From assembly GCF_003369795.1 (NCBI RefSeq), contig NZ_CP026730.1, positions 7,307,001 to 7,371,000 on the forward strand: a DNA stretch of 64,000 nucleotides, written 5' to 3'. This document shows positions 8,650 to 17,430 of this stretch, in pieces (the first letter of the stretch is position 1; every line of letters starts with the position of its first letter). Below the pieces are notes generated by a model. It was not told where the DNA came from. It worked only from the letters and a program-made list of their open reading frames with translations, and did not search any database. A program made the position numbers and the translations under genes. Source of the DNA: Streptomyces sp. CB09001 (GTDB taxonomy: Bacteria > Actinomycetota > Actinomycetes > Streptomycetales > Streptomycetaceae).

Positions 8650-9597
8650 GTGCTCAACTCCGGACGACTGCACCTGCTCAGCCAGCTCGACACGCTCGGT
8701 ACCGTCCGCGCGGTCGCCGACACGCTGCACCTGAGCGCGTCGACGGTCTCCCAGCAACTGGCGGTGCTGGAGACCGAGACCCGGTGCCGGCTCATCGAGC
8801 GGACCGGGCGGCGGGTGCGGCTGACCCCGGCCGGACTCCTGCTGGCCCGCCGGGCCCGGGAGATCCTCGACCGGATGGCCGACGTCGAGGCCGAACTGCG
8901 CGCCCTGAACGACGAGCCCATCGGCACCGTCCGGCTCGCCGTGTTCCAGAGCGCGATCTACAGCCTCGCCGTCCCGGCGGCGAACCGGCTGGCCGCCACC
9001 CATCCGCATCTGCGCCTGGAACTCGTCGAGATGGAACCGCACGAGAGCGGCCCCGCCCTGCGCTCCGGCGAGGCGGACGTCGTCGTCACCACCACCGACT
9101 ACTCCGGCCTGACGTGGGGCGCGGACCTCGACGTCATGTCGCTCGGCAGCGACCCGGTCCTCCTGGTGCTGCCGGACGGCCATCCGCTGGCCGCCCGCGC
9201 CGCCGTGAACCTCGCGGCGTGCAAGGAGGAGACCTGGGCCTGCGACCGGCCGCAGTCGTACATGGCGGACCTGACCGTGCGGCTGTGCCGCGAGTCGGGA
9301 TTCGAACCCCGGGTGGCCTGCCGGTTCAGCAACTACCTCATGCTGCTGCGGCACGTCGAGACGACCGGTTCGATCGCCCTGCTGCCCGCCCTCGCGGTCA
9401 CCGCGGACCATGCCGTCGTCACCCGCCGCCTCAGCCCGCCGGTGCACCGCAACGTCGCCGTGGTGGTGCGGCGCGGTGCCCCGCAGCGGGCCGCGGTGAA
9501 CGCGGTCATCGCCGCCCTGCGCGACCACCCCGAGATCGAGGCCCTGTCCGCCCCCGACCCGTCCCGTGCGGGCCGGGAGGCAGACCCGCACCCCTGA
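8650..9597 (+). CDS. LysR-type regulator divergent from dgdA (DgdR-like)
   Basis: The 315-residue protein has an N-terminal winged HTH (about residues 1-60: LNSGRLHLLSQLDTLGTVRA, then the recognition helix around SASTVSQQLAVLE) and a periplasmic-binding-like effector domain (about 90-300; VRLAVFQSAIYSLAVPAA, ADVVVTTTDYSG). The GTG at 8650 is chosen because the LysR fold begins right there. The divergent arrangement with the decarboxylase and the palindrome between them make it the probable regulator of dgdA, as DgdR is in Burkholderia; effector and sign of regulation are inferred. It ends 13 bp from the convergent TetR gene. Confidence 0.88.
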   Translation: MLNSGRLHLLSQLDTLGTVRAVADTLHLSASTVSQQLAVLETETRCRLIERTGRRVRLTPAGLLLARRAREILDRMADVEAELRALNDEPIGTVRLAVFQSAIYSLAVPAANRLAATHPHLRLELVEMEPHESGPALRSGEADVVVTTTDYSGLTWGADLDVMSLGSDPVLLVLPDGHPLAARAAVNLAACKEETWACDRPQSYMADLTVRLCRESGFEPRVACRFSNYLMLLRHVETTGSIALLPALAVTADHAVVTRRLSPPVHRNVAVVVRRGAPQRAAVNAVIAALRDHPEIEALSAPDPSRAGREADPHP

Positions 9598-9610
9598 GAG
9601 CCGCGCTCGC

Positions 9611-10345
9611 TCAGGCGGCGGGGATCCGACGGTGGATGTCCTCCAGCATCATCCGCACCGACGTGCGGAAGACCTCCGCCTGATGGTCGCCCAGGAACGC
9701 GGTGTGCCCGAACACCTCCAGGACGACCAGGCCGTGCACGTGCCCCCACGCGCTCAGGAAGAGGGAGACCGCGGCGGGCGGCAGATCGCCCTGGGCGTGC
9801 AGGGGCAGCTGTTCCAGATGCTCCCGGTAGGGCGGCGAGAGCGCGGGGACCTCGGCCGCGGCGAGCTGCGCCGGGGTGAAACCGGCGAACAGCTCGCGCT
9901 GGAAGACCGCCGCCATCCGGCGGACCGCCTGCGTGGTCGGGCCCTCGGCGGGAGCCGCGTAGTAGCGCAGCGGCGTCCCGTAGAGGAGCTGGAAGTGCTC
10001 GGGTCGGGCGACGCCCCAGTCGCGGTAGGCCTCGGCCACCGCGACCAGACGGGGTGTGGAGGCGTCCGCGCGCACGCTGTCGGCGGCGGCCTGCAACGCG
10101 TCGGACAGTTCGCCGTACGCCTTGGTGATGAGGGCGGTGACGAGGGCGTCGCGGTTCGGGAAGTAGTGGTAGAGCGCCTGCACGGTCATGCCGAGACCGC
10201 GGGCGACCGCGCGGAGCGACAGCGCTGCGGGACCGTGTTCGCCGATGTGCTGTTCGGCGGCGGCGAGTATCTCCTGTGCCGCGGCGGTCCGGCGCCGCTC
10301 GCGGAGGGGGACGGGAGCCGTGGTGGTGTGTCGCTCTGCGGGCAT
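9611..10345 (-). CDS. TetR-family regulator divergent from MMPL exporter
   Basis: The 244-residue protein has an N-terminal TetR HTH (about residues 15-65) with the recognition segment LGMTVQALYHYFPNRDALV. The C-terminal ligand-binding half contains RPEHFQLLYGTPLRYY and LFLSAWGHVHGLVVLEVFGH, typical of a Streptomyces TetR subgroup. It is divergent from an MMPL exporter across a 186-bp gap, so the simplest reading is a local repressor relieved by the exported compound or a relative. Confidence 0.9.
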   Translation of the reverse strand: MPAERHTTTAPVPLRERRRTAAAQEILAAAEQHIGEHGPAALSLRAVARGLGMTVQALYHYFPNRDALVTALITKAYGELSDALQAAADSVRADASTPRLVAVAEAYRDWGVARPEHFQLLYGTPLRYYAAPAEGPTTQAVRRMAAVFQRELFAGFTPAQLAAAEVPALSPPYREHLEQLPLHAQGDLPPAAVSLFLSAWGHVHGLVVLEVFGHTAFLGDHQAEVFRTSVRMMLEDIHRRIPAA

Positions 10346-10428
10346 GCGGCGAGCCTACGGCGCCACGGCCTGACGGGCCATCACGAAGTCGAACACTGTT
10401 AGGTAAATCTCACACTGCCAAAGCGCGT

Positions 10429-10445
10429 GACGTCTCACTAACGTC
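10429..10445. promoter_or_regulatory. Inverted repeat GACGT-N7-ACGTC, candidate TetR operator
   Basis: A 5-bp inverted repeat lies in the TetR/MMPL divergent gap, about 85 bp before each start, beside an AT-rich stretch (GTTAGGTAAATC) that could be a -10 region. Short arms make this a weak call. Confidence 0.3.
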
Positions 10446-10531
10446 GTGGTGCGGCGGCGCGGGCCCTCCTGAGGTCAACAACTCCGGCCGCATTCCGTCG
10501 CCTTCACCGCAAGGAACAAGGGAGAACGTGC

Positions 10532-12793
10532 GTGTTTGAACGCATAGCCGAACTGGCGATTCGCCGGGCCCGGCTGGTACTGGTGGTCGCCGTCGTGGCC
10601 GTGGCGCTCATGGGTGCCGTCGGAGCCGGCGCGTTCGGCAAGTTGAAGGGGGGAGGCTACGACGACCCGGCCTCCCAGTCCACCAGGGCCGGGCAGGCCA
10701 TCGAGGAGAAGTTCGGCGGGGAGACGAACCTCGTCCTGCTGGTCGGCGCCCCCGAGTCCGGTGTCGACGCGCCGGCCGCCGAGCGCGCAGGCCGGGCCCT
10801 GGTGGCGGACCTCAGGGACGACCCCGACCTCGAGAACGTGGTGGCGTACTGGGACGCCGAACAGCCCGCGCTGCGCTCCGAGGACGGCCGCGAGGCCCTG
10901 GTGCTCGCCCACGTGAAGGGTGACGAGACCGAGCAGCGGGAGAACGCCAGGACCGTCATCGACGCGTACACCGGACCCCACGAGGGCGGCCTCGACGTCC
11001 GGGCCGGCGGCGGCGCCGCCGTGGGCAACGACATGGAGACGCAGACGCCCAAGGACCTCGTGCTCGCCGAGGCCATCGCCGTACCGCTGACCCTCCTGCT
11101 CCTCCTGCTCGTCTTCGGCAGCGTGGTCGCCGCCCTGCTGCCGCTGGCCATCGGGACCATCGCCATCACGGGAACCTTCGCCGAACTCGCCCTCCTCGGC
11201 GGGGCGGTCGACGTGTCCGTGTCCGCGACCAACCTGACCACGGCCCTGGGACTGGGCCTGGGCATCGACTACGCCCTGCTGATGATCAGCAGGTTCCGGG
11301 AGCAGCTGGCGACCGGTTCCACCGTGGACGACGCCGTCCGTCACACGGTGCGGACCGCCGGCCGCACGGTCGCCTTCTCGGCCGCCACGGTGGCCGTCGC
11401 GCTGGCGGCGCTGCTGGTCTTCCCGCAGTACTTCCTCCGCTCGTTCGGCTACGCCGGGGTCGGCGTGGTCGCCATCGCCGCCATCGGCACGCTCTTCGTG
11501 ATGCCGGCCCTCTTCGTCGTCCTCGGCCATCGGGTCAACAGCGGCCGGCTTCCGTGGGCCAGGAGGGAACGCACCGCCACCCGGGCGCCCCTGTGGGGAC
11601 GGCTCGCGGACACCGTGATGCGGCGCCCCGCGCTCACCGCGCTGCCCGTGCTGGCCGTCCTGCTGGTGGCGGCCGGCCCGCTCCTCGGCATCACCCTGGG
11701 CACCCCCGACGAACGCGTGCTGCCCGAGGACGCGCAGAGCCGCCAGGTCGCCTCCGTACTGCGCGAGGAGTTCAACGGCAACGACGACGCCGCCCTCCAC
11801 GTGGTCATCGACGCGCCCGTGGACAAGGCCCCGCTGGGCTCCTACGCGGCCGAACTGTCCGGCATCGAAGGCGTGGTCCGCGTCGAGACCGGCGCGGGAA
11901 CCTACATGAAGGGACAGTCCCGGGCGACCGGCCCCGGCAACGCGGCCCTCGGCCGCCCCGACGCCCAGCGCGTCACCGTGGTCAGCGGCCTCACCCCCCG
12001 GTCGGACGAGGCCCAGGAACTGGTCGAGGCGGTGCGGGCCGTCGCACCGCCCGTCGGGACCGAGGCACTGGTCGGCGGCGGGGACGCCCAGCTGGTCGAC
12101 TCCAAGGACTCCATCAGCGGCCGGCTCCCGCTCGCCCTGGGCCTGGTCGCCCTGACCACCTTCGTCCTGCTCTTCCTGTTCACCGGCAGCGTCGTGCAGC
12201 CGCTGCGCGCCCTGGTCCTCAACGTGATCAGCCTGGGCGCGACCCTCGGCGTGATGACCTGGATCTTCCAGGACGGCAATCTGGCCTCCCTGATCGGCGT
12301 CACACCGCAGCCGATGGAGGCGTCGATGACCGTGCTGATGTTCTGCATCGCCTTCGGCCTCTCCATGGACTACGAGGTCTTCGTCACCAGCCGGATCAAG
12401 GAACTGCACGACCAGGGCGCGGACACCCGCACCGCCGTGACCGACGGGCTCGGCCACACCGGACGCATCGTCACCGCGGCCGCCTGCCTGCTCGCGGTGA
12501 GCTTCTTCGCCTTCGGGACCGCGAAGATCAGCTTCATGCAGCTGTTCGGGCTGGGCAGCGGACTGGCCATCCTCATCGACGCCGTCGCCGTACGCGGTGT
12601 CCTCGTACCGGCCGCCATGCGCCTGCTCGGCCGCTCGGCCTGGTATGCGCCGCCCCTCCTGCGCAGGTTCCACGGGCGCTTCGGCCTCAGCGAGGCCGGC
12701 CCCGCACCCGCACCCGCACCCGCACCCGCGCCCGTCTCCGTCGCGGAGCCGGCCGACCGGCCCTCCGGGGTGAAGGACTCGACCGGGGTCTGA
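10532..12793 (+). CDS. MMPL-family RND exporter (second of two)
   Basis: The 753-residue transporter has the normal MMPL architecture: first helix near residue 15-35, extracellular domain with SQSTRAGQAIEEKFGGETN, helix bundle with GLGLGIDYALLMISRFRE, second extracellular domain, and second bundle with AFGLSMDYEVFVTSRIKE. The GTG start follows GGGAG at good spacing. The C-terminal tail carries a run of Ala-Pro repeats encoded by CACCCG-like hexamers near 12700-12735, likely a flexible cytoplasmic extension prone to slippage. Together with the divergent TetR gene this looks like a regulated efflux pair. It is only distantly similar to the first MMPL gene, so this is not a recent duplication. 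Confidence 0.92.
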   Translation: MFERIAELAIRRARLVLVVAVVAVALMGAVGAGAFGKLKGGGYDDPASQSTRAGQAIEEKFGGETNLVLLVGAPESGVDAPAAERAGRALVADLRDDPDLENVVAYWDAEQPALRSEDGREALVLAHVKGDETEQRENARTVIDAYTGPHEGGLDVRAGGGAAVGNDMETQTPKDLVLAEAIAVPLTLLLLLLVFGSVVAALLPLAIGTIAITGTFAELALLGGAVDVSVSATNLTTALGLGLGIDYALLMISRFREQLATGSTVDDAVRHTVRTAGRTVAFSAATVAVALAALLVFPQYFLRSFGYAGVGVVAIAAIGTLFVMPALFVVLGHRVNSGRLPWARRERTATRAPLWGRLADTVMRRPALTALPVLAVLLVAAGPLLGITLGTPDERVLPEDAQSRQVASVLREEFNGNDDAALHVVIDAPVDKAPLGSYAAELSGIEGVVRVETGAGTYMKGQSRATGPGNAALGRPDAQRVTVVSGLTPRSDEAQELVEAVRAVAPPVGTEALVGGGDAQLVDSKDSISGRLPLALGLVALTTFVLLFLFTGSVVQPLRALVLNVISLGATLGVMTWIFQDGNLASLIGVTPQPMEASMTVLMFCIAFGLSMDYEVFVTSRIKELHDQGADTRTAVTDGLGHTGRIVTAAACLLAVSFFAFGTAKISFMQLFGLGSGLAILIDAVAVRGVLVPAAMRLLGRSAWYAPPLLRRFHGRFGLSEAGPAPAPAPAPAPVSVAEPADRPSGVKDSTGV

Positions 12794-12813
12794 CGCTCCC
12801 GGCCCGCGGCTCC

Positions 12814-12854
12814 GCCCGTGTCCGCCCCCCTCCCCCGGGGAAGCGGACACGGGC
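12814..12854. terminator. Bidirectional hairpin between MMPL and CBS-BON genes
   Basis: GCCCGTGTCCGC and GCGGACACGGGC make a 12-bp perfect stem with a 17-base C/G-rich loop between convergent genes. Confidence 0.8.
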
Positions 12855-12874
12855 GGGCGCCGTCCGGCGGGAGT

Positions 12875-13546
12875 TCACTGGCCGACGGCCGCGGACCCCT
12901 CCGCGTCGGCCTCGCCGGCCGGCCGGAACTCCACGGCGACGACGCCGTCCACGCTCCGGCAGTGCTCTTCCAGCAGCGGGGCGGACACATGGGCCGGGAG
13001 CCGGCCGCTGAGCACGACATGGCCGTGCGCGACGTCCACCTGTACCGACGAGGGAGCCAGGCCCAGCGCCTTGACCAGGGCCTCCTCGATGATCTCGGTG
13101 CGAATCGCGCGGTCCGTGCGCAGGAAGACCCGCAGCAGGTCGCTTCTGCTGACGACCCCGGCCAGCCGCCCGTCCCCGTCGACGACCAGCAGCCGCTTGA
13201 TGCGGTGCCGTGCCATCACCCGGGCGGCGTCCACGACGCTCCAGCTCTCCAGGGCGCACAGCGCGGGTGAGGTCATGAGCCCGGCCGCGTCCGTGGCGTC
13301 CGCCTTGCCGGCCGAGGCCCGGGACCACTCGGCCTGCCCGGGAAGACCGTCGGGCTCCCCGCCCCACATCTTCTGCAGGAGGTCGGCCTCCGACACCACC
13401 CCCACGGGGCGGTTCTCCCCGTCGACGACCGGCACTGCCGTGATGTCGTACTCCAGCAGCAGGTGGGCGATCTCCTTGAACGGTGTGCCCCGCTGCACGC
13501 GGACCACGGCGTCGCTCATCAGATCGCGCACCCTCTGGTGTTTCAT
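12875..13546 (-). CDS. CBS-domain pair plus BON domain protein
   Basis: The 223-residue soluble protein starts MKHQRVRDLMSDAVV, the first CBS motif (about 1-60; DITAVPVVDGENRPVGVVSE). A second CBS motif spans about 90-145 (RHRIKRLLVVDGDGRLAGVV), and a BON domain about 150-210 (VQVDVAHGHVVLSGRLP). CBS pairs bind adenosine ligands such as AMP, ATP or NAD; BON domains bind phospholipid or act as interaction modules. Its ATG overlaps the phosphatase stop in the order TAATG, so translation is coupled. It probably reports energy state to, or alongside, the phosphatase; the partner is unknown. Confidence 0.9.
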   Translation of the reverse strand: MKHQRVRDLMSDAVVRVQRGTPFKEIAHLLLEYDITAVPVVDGENRPVGVVSEADLLQKMWGGEPDGLPGQAEWSRASAGKADATDAAGLMTSPALCALESWSVVDAARVMARHRIKRLLVVDGDGRLAGVVSRSDLLRVFLRTDRAIRTEIIEEALVKALGLAPSSVQVDVAHGHVVLSGRLPAHVSAPLLEEHCRSVDGVVAVEFRPAGEADAEGSAAVGQ

Positions 13547-15705
13547 TAAGGGTCTTCTCCTCCGCTGCCGGCCCGCGTCGGCCGGCGTTCGTCCTTCTTG
13601 TCCCTGAAAACGATCGATCGGCCCCGGGAGTGCCCCGGCACCGACACGCGGGGACTGACGAGGACCAGGGCGATGTCGTCGCCCGGGGTGGGCGCGTGCC
13701 GGATGAGGGTGTCGGCCATGGCGTCGAGGTCGCCGGGATCCCCGGCCTCCAGGAGACCGGCGAGGGCCGCGATCGCGTCGTCCAGGTCGACGCCCGGCGC
13801 CTCGACGAGTCCGTCGGTGTAGAGGGCGAGCACACTGCCCGGCGGCAGCGGGAACTCCAGCGACGGGTACACGGTGTCCGGCTCGATGCCCAGCAGCAGG
13901 CCGGGTGGCACCCGCAGCGGCTCGATGCGCCCGTCGGCGTGGCGCACCAGGGGCGGCGGGTGGCCGGCCAGCGCCACACACGCGCGGTGCGTGGCCAGGT
14001 CGATGTGCACGTAGGCGCAGCTGGTGAACAGGCCGGGGTCCAGGTCGGTGAGCAGCCGGTTGGTGCGGGCCAGGACGTCGTCGGGGGGCGCCCCCACGGT
14101 GGCGTGGGCGTGCACGGCGGTGCGGACCTGCCCCATGAGCGCCGCCGCGTCCACGTTGTGTCCCTGCACGTCGCCGATGGTGACGCCCGCGGTGCGCTCG
14201 TCGAGGTGGATGACGTCGTAGAAGTCCCCGCCGATGCCCAGACCGCGGGCCGCCGGAAGGTAGCGGGCGGCGACGTTCAGACCGGGCACCTCGGGGAGGG
14301 TGCGGGGCAGCAGGGCGGACTGCAGGCGGTGGGCGAGGTGGTGCTTGGCGTCGTAGAGCCGGGCGCGGTCCAGGGCCTGCCCGACCAGGCCCGCCAGCGA
14401 TGTGAGGGCGGCCCGTTCGCCGGGCGGGAAGACGTGCGGCCGCCGGTAGGAGAGCAGGAGCGAGCCGATGGGACGGCCGGAGGCGATCAGCGGCAGTATG
14501 GCCCACGCGGCCATCCCGTCCTCGTAGGTCATGGCGGGGTAGGTCTCGTGGAGCTCCTCGAAGGTCGTCCAGAATCCCGGGACACCCGTGGCCATGACGT
14601 CGACGCCGGGAATGGCCGAGGTGAGGGGCGTTCCGTCGAACCGCCTCAGCAGCTCCGGGTGGTAGCCGCGCTGGCCGACGATCTTCAGCCGGCCGTTCGC
14701 CGGGGCCATCACCACCATGCCCTGGGCCCCGAGCGCGGGCATCAGCTGGTCGGCGGTCTGCTCGACCACGTCCTGCACGCTGACGGCCTCGGTCAGGGTG
14801 GAGGCCAGGTGCATCAGGTGGTAGAGCACCGTGGCGCGGCTGGGGCCCGAGGACTGTGCCGACCGGGACAGGGGCTCCTCCCCGTCCGGCCCGCCGCGGG
14901 TGATGCGCACGCTCAGCCCGGTGGCGTCCGGGTACAGGTCGAAGGCCAGCCACGTCTTCGGCGGGCGCAGGACCGTGAAGGCCTGAGGCCTGCGGCTGAC
15001 GAGCGCGGCCCGGTAGCGGTCCTCGACGTGCGGCACGTCCATCCAGGGCAGTGCCTCCCACGGCAGCGCGCCCAGCAGCAGGGCCCGGTCGACACCCAGC
15101 AGCTCGGCCGCCCCCGGGGTGACGAAGGTGAGGCGCCCGTCCAGGTCCAGCGCGCAGGAGCCGCCCGGCAGGCGTTCCACGAAGGCGGAGAGCGCGGTCG
15201 CCTCGGCGGGGGAGGGGGTGCGCGGGGCCGCCGGGGGCAGCGTCCTTGGCCGGTCCTGCGGCAGCAGCGGATCGCCGCGGTCGAGGGCCCGCTGCAGGCT
15301 GTCCCCCAGGCGGCGGCAGCCCGCCCGGATGACGTCCTGTTCGTCGGCGCTCAGCCGCGCCGGGTGGTTTCCGGACCACAGCAGCACCAACCCGCCCCGG
15401 ACGGTGGTGCCCGAGACGAGCGGCGCGGCCGCCAGCCCGAAGTCGTACGGCAGGACGAGCGCCAGCCGCGGATACTCGCGGGCCATCTCCTCGCGGCCGC
15501 CCGCCCACACCAGACGGTGCTCGCGGATGGCGTCCGCCACGGGCATCGGATCCCTCAGTCCGACCCGCCGCCACGGGGCGGCCATCTCCTGGGGGACCCC
15601 CGTGACCAGGACCTGCCACACGGCGTCCTCGCCCGGCGGCAGTGCGTAGAGGATCCCTCCGAACGCACCGCTCGCCCGCACGACGGCCGCCATCGCGGAG
15701 TCCAT
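13546..15705 (-). CDS. PP2C/SpoIIE-type serine phosphatase with GAF and PAS modules
   Basis: The 719-residue protein reads, in order: an N-terminal GAF-like sensor (about 1-150), a PAS-like domain (about 170-270; LDLDGRLTFVTPGAAELLGV), a GAF domain (about 300-460), then a C-terminal PP2C/SpoIIE phosphatase (about 480-690). Metal-binding aspartates are visible in GIGGDFYDVIH, TIGDVQGHN and LYTDGLVEA. Such RsbU-like phosphatases dephosphorylate anti-anti-sigma factors; no sigma, anti-sigma or STAS gene is in the window, so the target is elsewhere. No membrane helix is seen, so it should sense an intracellular signal. The next gene is the coupled CBS-BON protein. Confidence 0.92.
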   Translation of the reverse strand: MDSAMAAVVRASGAFGGILYALPPGEDAVWQVLVTGVPQEMAAPWRRVGLRDPMPVADAIREHRLVWAGGREEMAREYPRLALVLPYDFGLAAAPLVSGTTVRGGLVLLWSGNHPARLSADEQDVIRAGCRRLGDSLQRALDRGDPLLPQDRPRTLPPAAPRTPSPAEATALSAFVERLPGGSCALDLDGRLTFVTPGAAELLGVDRALLLGALPWEALPWMDVPHVEDRYRAALVSRRPQAFTVLRPPKTWLAFDLYPDATGLSVRITRGGPDGEEPLSRSAQSSGPSRATVLYHLMHLASTLTEAVSVQDVVEQTADQLMPALGAQGMVVMAPANGRLKIVGQRGYHPELLRRFDGTPLTSAIPGVDVMATGVPGFWTTFEELHETYPAMTYEDGMAAWAILPLIASGRPIGSLLLSYRRPHVFPPGERAALTSLAGLVGQALDRARLYDAKHHLAHRLQSALLPRTLPEVPGLNVAARYLPAARGLGIGGDFYDVIHLDERTAGVTIGDVQGHNVDAAALMGQVRTAVHAHATVGAPPDDVLARTNRLLTDLDPGLFTSCAYVHIDLATHRACVALAGHPPPLVRHADGRIEPLRVPPGLLLGIEPDTVYPSLEFPLPPGSVLALYTDGLVEAPGVDLDDAIAALAGLLEAGDPGDLDAMADTLIRHAPTPGDDIALVLVSPRVSVPGHSRGRSIVFRDKKDERRPTRAGSGGEDP

Positions 15706-15835
15706 CAGCCGTCCGCCCGCGTCCGCACCGACCGGGCCGCCCGACGCCGGCCGCCCCGAACATCACCCATATCTGGACACTACGCCCGTCCCGCCGCGAC
15801 GGCATGCGAGGGAGTGACAGGACGCGGACCTCCGC

Positions 15836-17194
15836 TCAGTGCCCGTTGCCGTGACCCCCGGAGCCGCGCTTCACGTACAGCCGCCCGTCCGCCGGACCGG
15901 TCCACTCCAGCTGTACGACACCGGGCACCGCGGCCTCCGCGACGCGCGAGGCCCCCGACCAGTAGCCGGCGGCCGGGTTCTGGAAGTACGTCGCCCACAG
16001 GCCGCCCCGGTGATCGGCGAAGAAGTTGTTGTGACCGGCGCCGACACCCGCCGTGTACCGCTCGGAGTACGGGCCCTCGAACCGGTCGGCCACCGCGACG
16101 ATCGCGTCGTACTGGTACTGCACGCGCCCCGCGGCGGGCACGTCGTAGGCCTGGCGGACGGTGCCGTCGGCGTTGACGGACGTACGGTCCCAGGCGGCGT
16201 GGACCAGGTGGTACTTGCCCCGGTGCTTGAACACGTAGGCGCCCTCGAGGTACGGCTCCGGGGAGTAGGGCCTCTGCCGGAACCGGGGCAGGTCCGTCGT
16301 CGTGACGATGTCCTCCATGTCGTCCCGGAACTTCGCGTACAGGTCGTTGTGCAGCACGAGCCACGCGTCGTCGCCCTCGGAGAAGAGGCCGCCGTCGATG
16401 TGGTGGTAGGCGCCGGGCTCGATGAACTTCGGCCCCCCGATGAACGAGTCGCCGAAGGGCTTGTCCAGGTTGCCCTCGACCAGCCGGTACGGGCCCTCGA
16501 CGCCGCCCTCGCTCACCAGCATGAACGAGCCGACCTTGCGGGAGTGGTCGCCCATGCACGCGACGAGGTACCAGGTGTCCCGGAAGTAGTGCAGCTCCGG
16601 CGCCCAGGCCTGGCCGCGCTTGCCGAACTGCTCGTCGTGCCAGTACTCCTGCCAGGGTGCGACGACCGTGCGGCCGGGCCGGTTCTCCCCGGCGAACTCG
16701 GGCGACCACACCTTGCCGCGCTCGGCCCCGGGCCGGATGCCGGTGGTGTCGGCCAGCCGCCACGGCCCCTTGAGGGAGGGGGCCAGCCACACGAAGATGC
16801 CGTCGTTCCAGGGGCCGGCGGCCTCGAGTCCCGGCACCCGCGTGGTTCCCGTGGCGACGTACAGCGGGCGGCCGTCGACGACGAAGCAGTTGACGTACGT
16901 GTCGCGCATCCAGACCGTGCCGCGCTCCTCGTCACGCGGGCGCAGCTCCAGCGGGAGGACGAACGAGTTGTCCTCGCGCGGCCACAGATCGGCGCGGGTG
17001 TCCGCGGCGCCGTACGGCTCGGGATCGGGCCAGTTGCGCGGGTGCCGGCGCTCCGGCCCGGCCTGCGGGGAAGTCGCGGGCGCAGCCGCGGGAGCCGCCT
17101 GCGCGGCGCCCGCGGGCAGGGCGAACGCCGCCCCCGCACCGGCGGCGCCGGCCAGCAGGGATCGTCGGGGCAGTCCGTACTCGGCATCGGTCAT
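15836..17194 (-). CDS. Secreted Tat-type glycoside hydrolase family 43 protein
   Basis: The 452-residue protein carries a twin-arginine signal near residue 9 (PRRSLLAGAAGAGAAFALP, ending AAQA), so it is exported folded. The body is a five-bladed beta-propeller of GH43 type: the blade-one motif MRDTYVNCFVVDGRPLYVAT holds the likely base aspartate, WAPELHYFRDTWYLVA a further conserved block, and YLEGAYVFKHRGKYHLVHA and AGHNNFFADHRGGLWATYF late blades. GH43 enzymes act mainly on arabinan, xylan and galactan. The ATG at 17194 follows AAGGAG and places the Tat motif correctly. Divergent from the ROK regulator and its sulfatase operon, it may act on a sulfated or branched glycan handled by that locus; substrate unproven. 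Confidence 0.85.
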   Translation of the reverse strand: MTDAEYGLPRRSLLAGAAGAGAAFALPAGAAQAAPAAAPATSPQAGPERRHPRNWPDPEPYGAADTRADLWPREDNSFVLPLELRPRDEERGTVWMRDTYVNCFVVDGRPLYVATGTTRVPGLEAAGPWNDGIFVWLAPSLKGPWRLADTTGIRPGAERGKVWSPEFAGENRPGRTVVAPWQEYWHDEQFGKRGQAWAPELHYFRDTWYLVACMGDHSRKVGSFMLVSEGGVEGPYRLVEGNLDKPFGDSFIGGPKFIEPGAYHHIDGGLFSEGDDAWLVLHNDLYAKFRDDMEDIVTTTDLPRFRQRPYSPEPYLEGAYVFKHRGKYHLVHAAWDRTSVNADGTVRQAYDVPAAGRVQYQYDAIVAVADRFEGPYSERYTAGVGAGHNNFFADHRGGLWATYFQNPAAGYWSGASRVAEAAVPGVVQLEWTGPADGRLYVKRGSGGHGNGH

Positions 17195-17307
17195 CAGTCG
17201 GGTTCTCCTTCGTCGTCCCCGTCCGGAAACCGGGGCGCGGCACACGAGCCGCATGACGGGGGCATGGCGCACAGCATGCGAACGCCCGCACATTTACGTC
17301 AACAGGG

Positions 17308-17411
17308 CGGACGAATAATCGAGTCCGAGGGGCAAGGGCAGGGCGTGGCCCACCTGGGATTGTGAACACTTCATTGCGTCTTTCTGTCGGAGTGTTGACG
17401 GAATAATCGAG
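17308..17411. promoter_or_regulatory. Twin GAATAATCGAG sites in GH43/ROK divergent promoter
   Basis: The 11-mer GAATAATCGAG occurs at 17313-17323 and again at 17401-17411, both AT-rich islands in otherwise GC-rich DNA. The first copy is embedded in CGGAC-N10-GTCCG (17308-17327); the second follows TTGACG directly, so it could overlap the ROK promoter. Best explained as two operators for the ROK regulator serving the divergent genes. Confidence 0.55.
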
Positions 17412-17430
17412 CCTCCCTACGTTGACCGGC

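Noticed and set aside
9593..9615. CCTGAG/CTCAGG hairpin between convergent LysR and TetR genes
   Set aside because: Only six base pairs with an 11-base loop inside the coding ends; too weak to list as a terminator.
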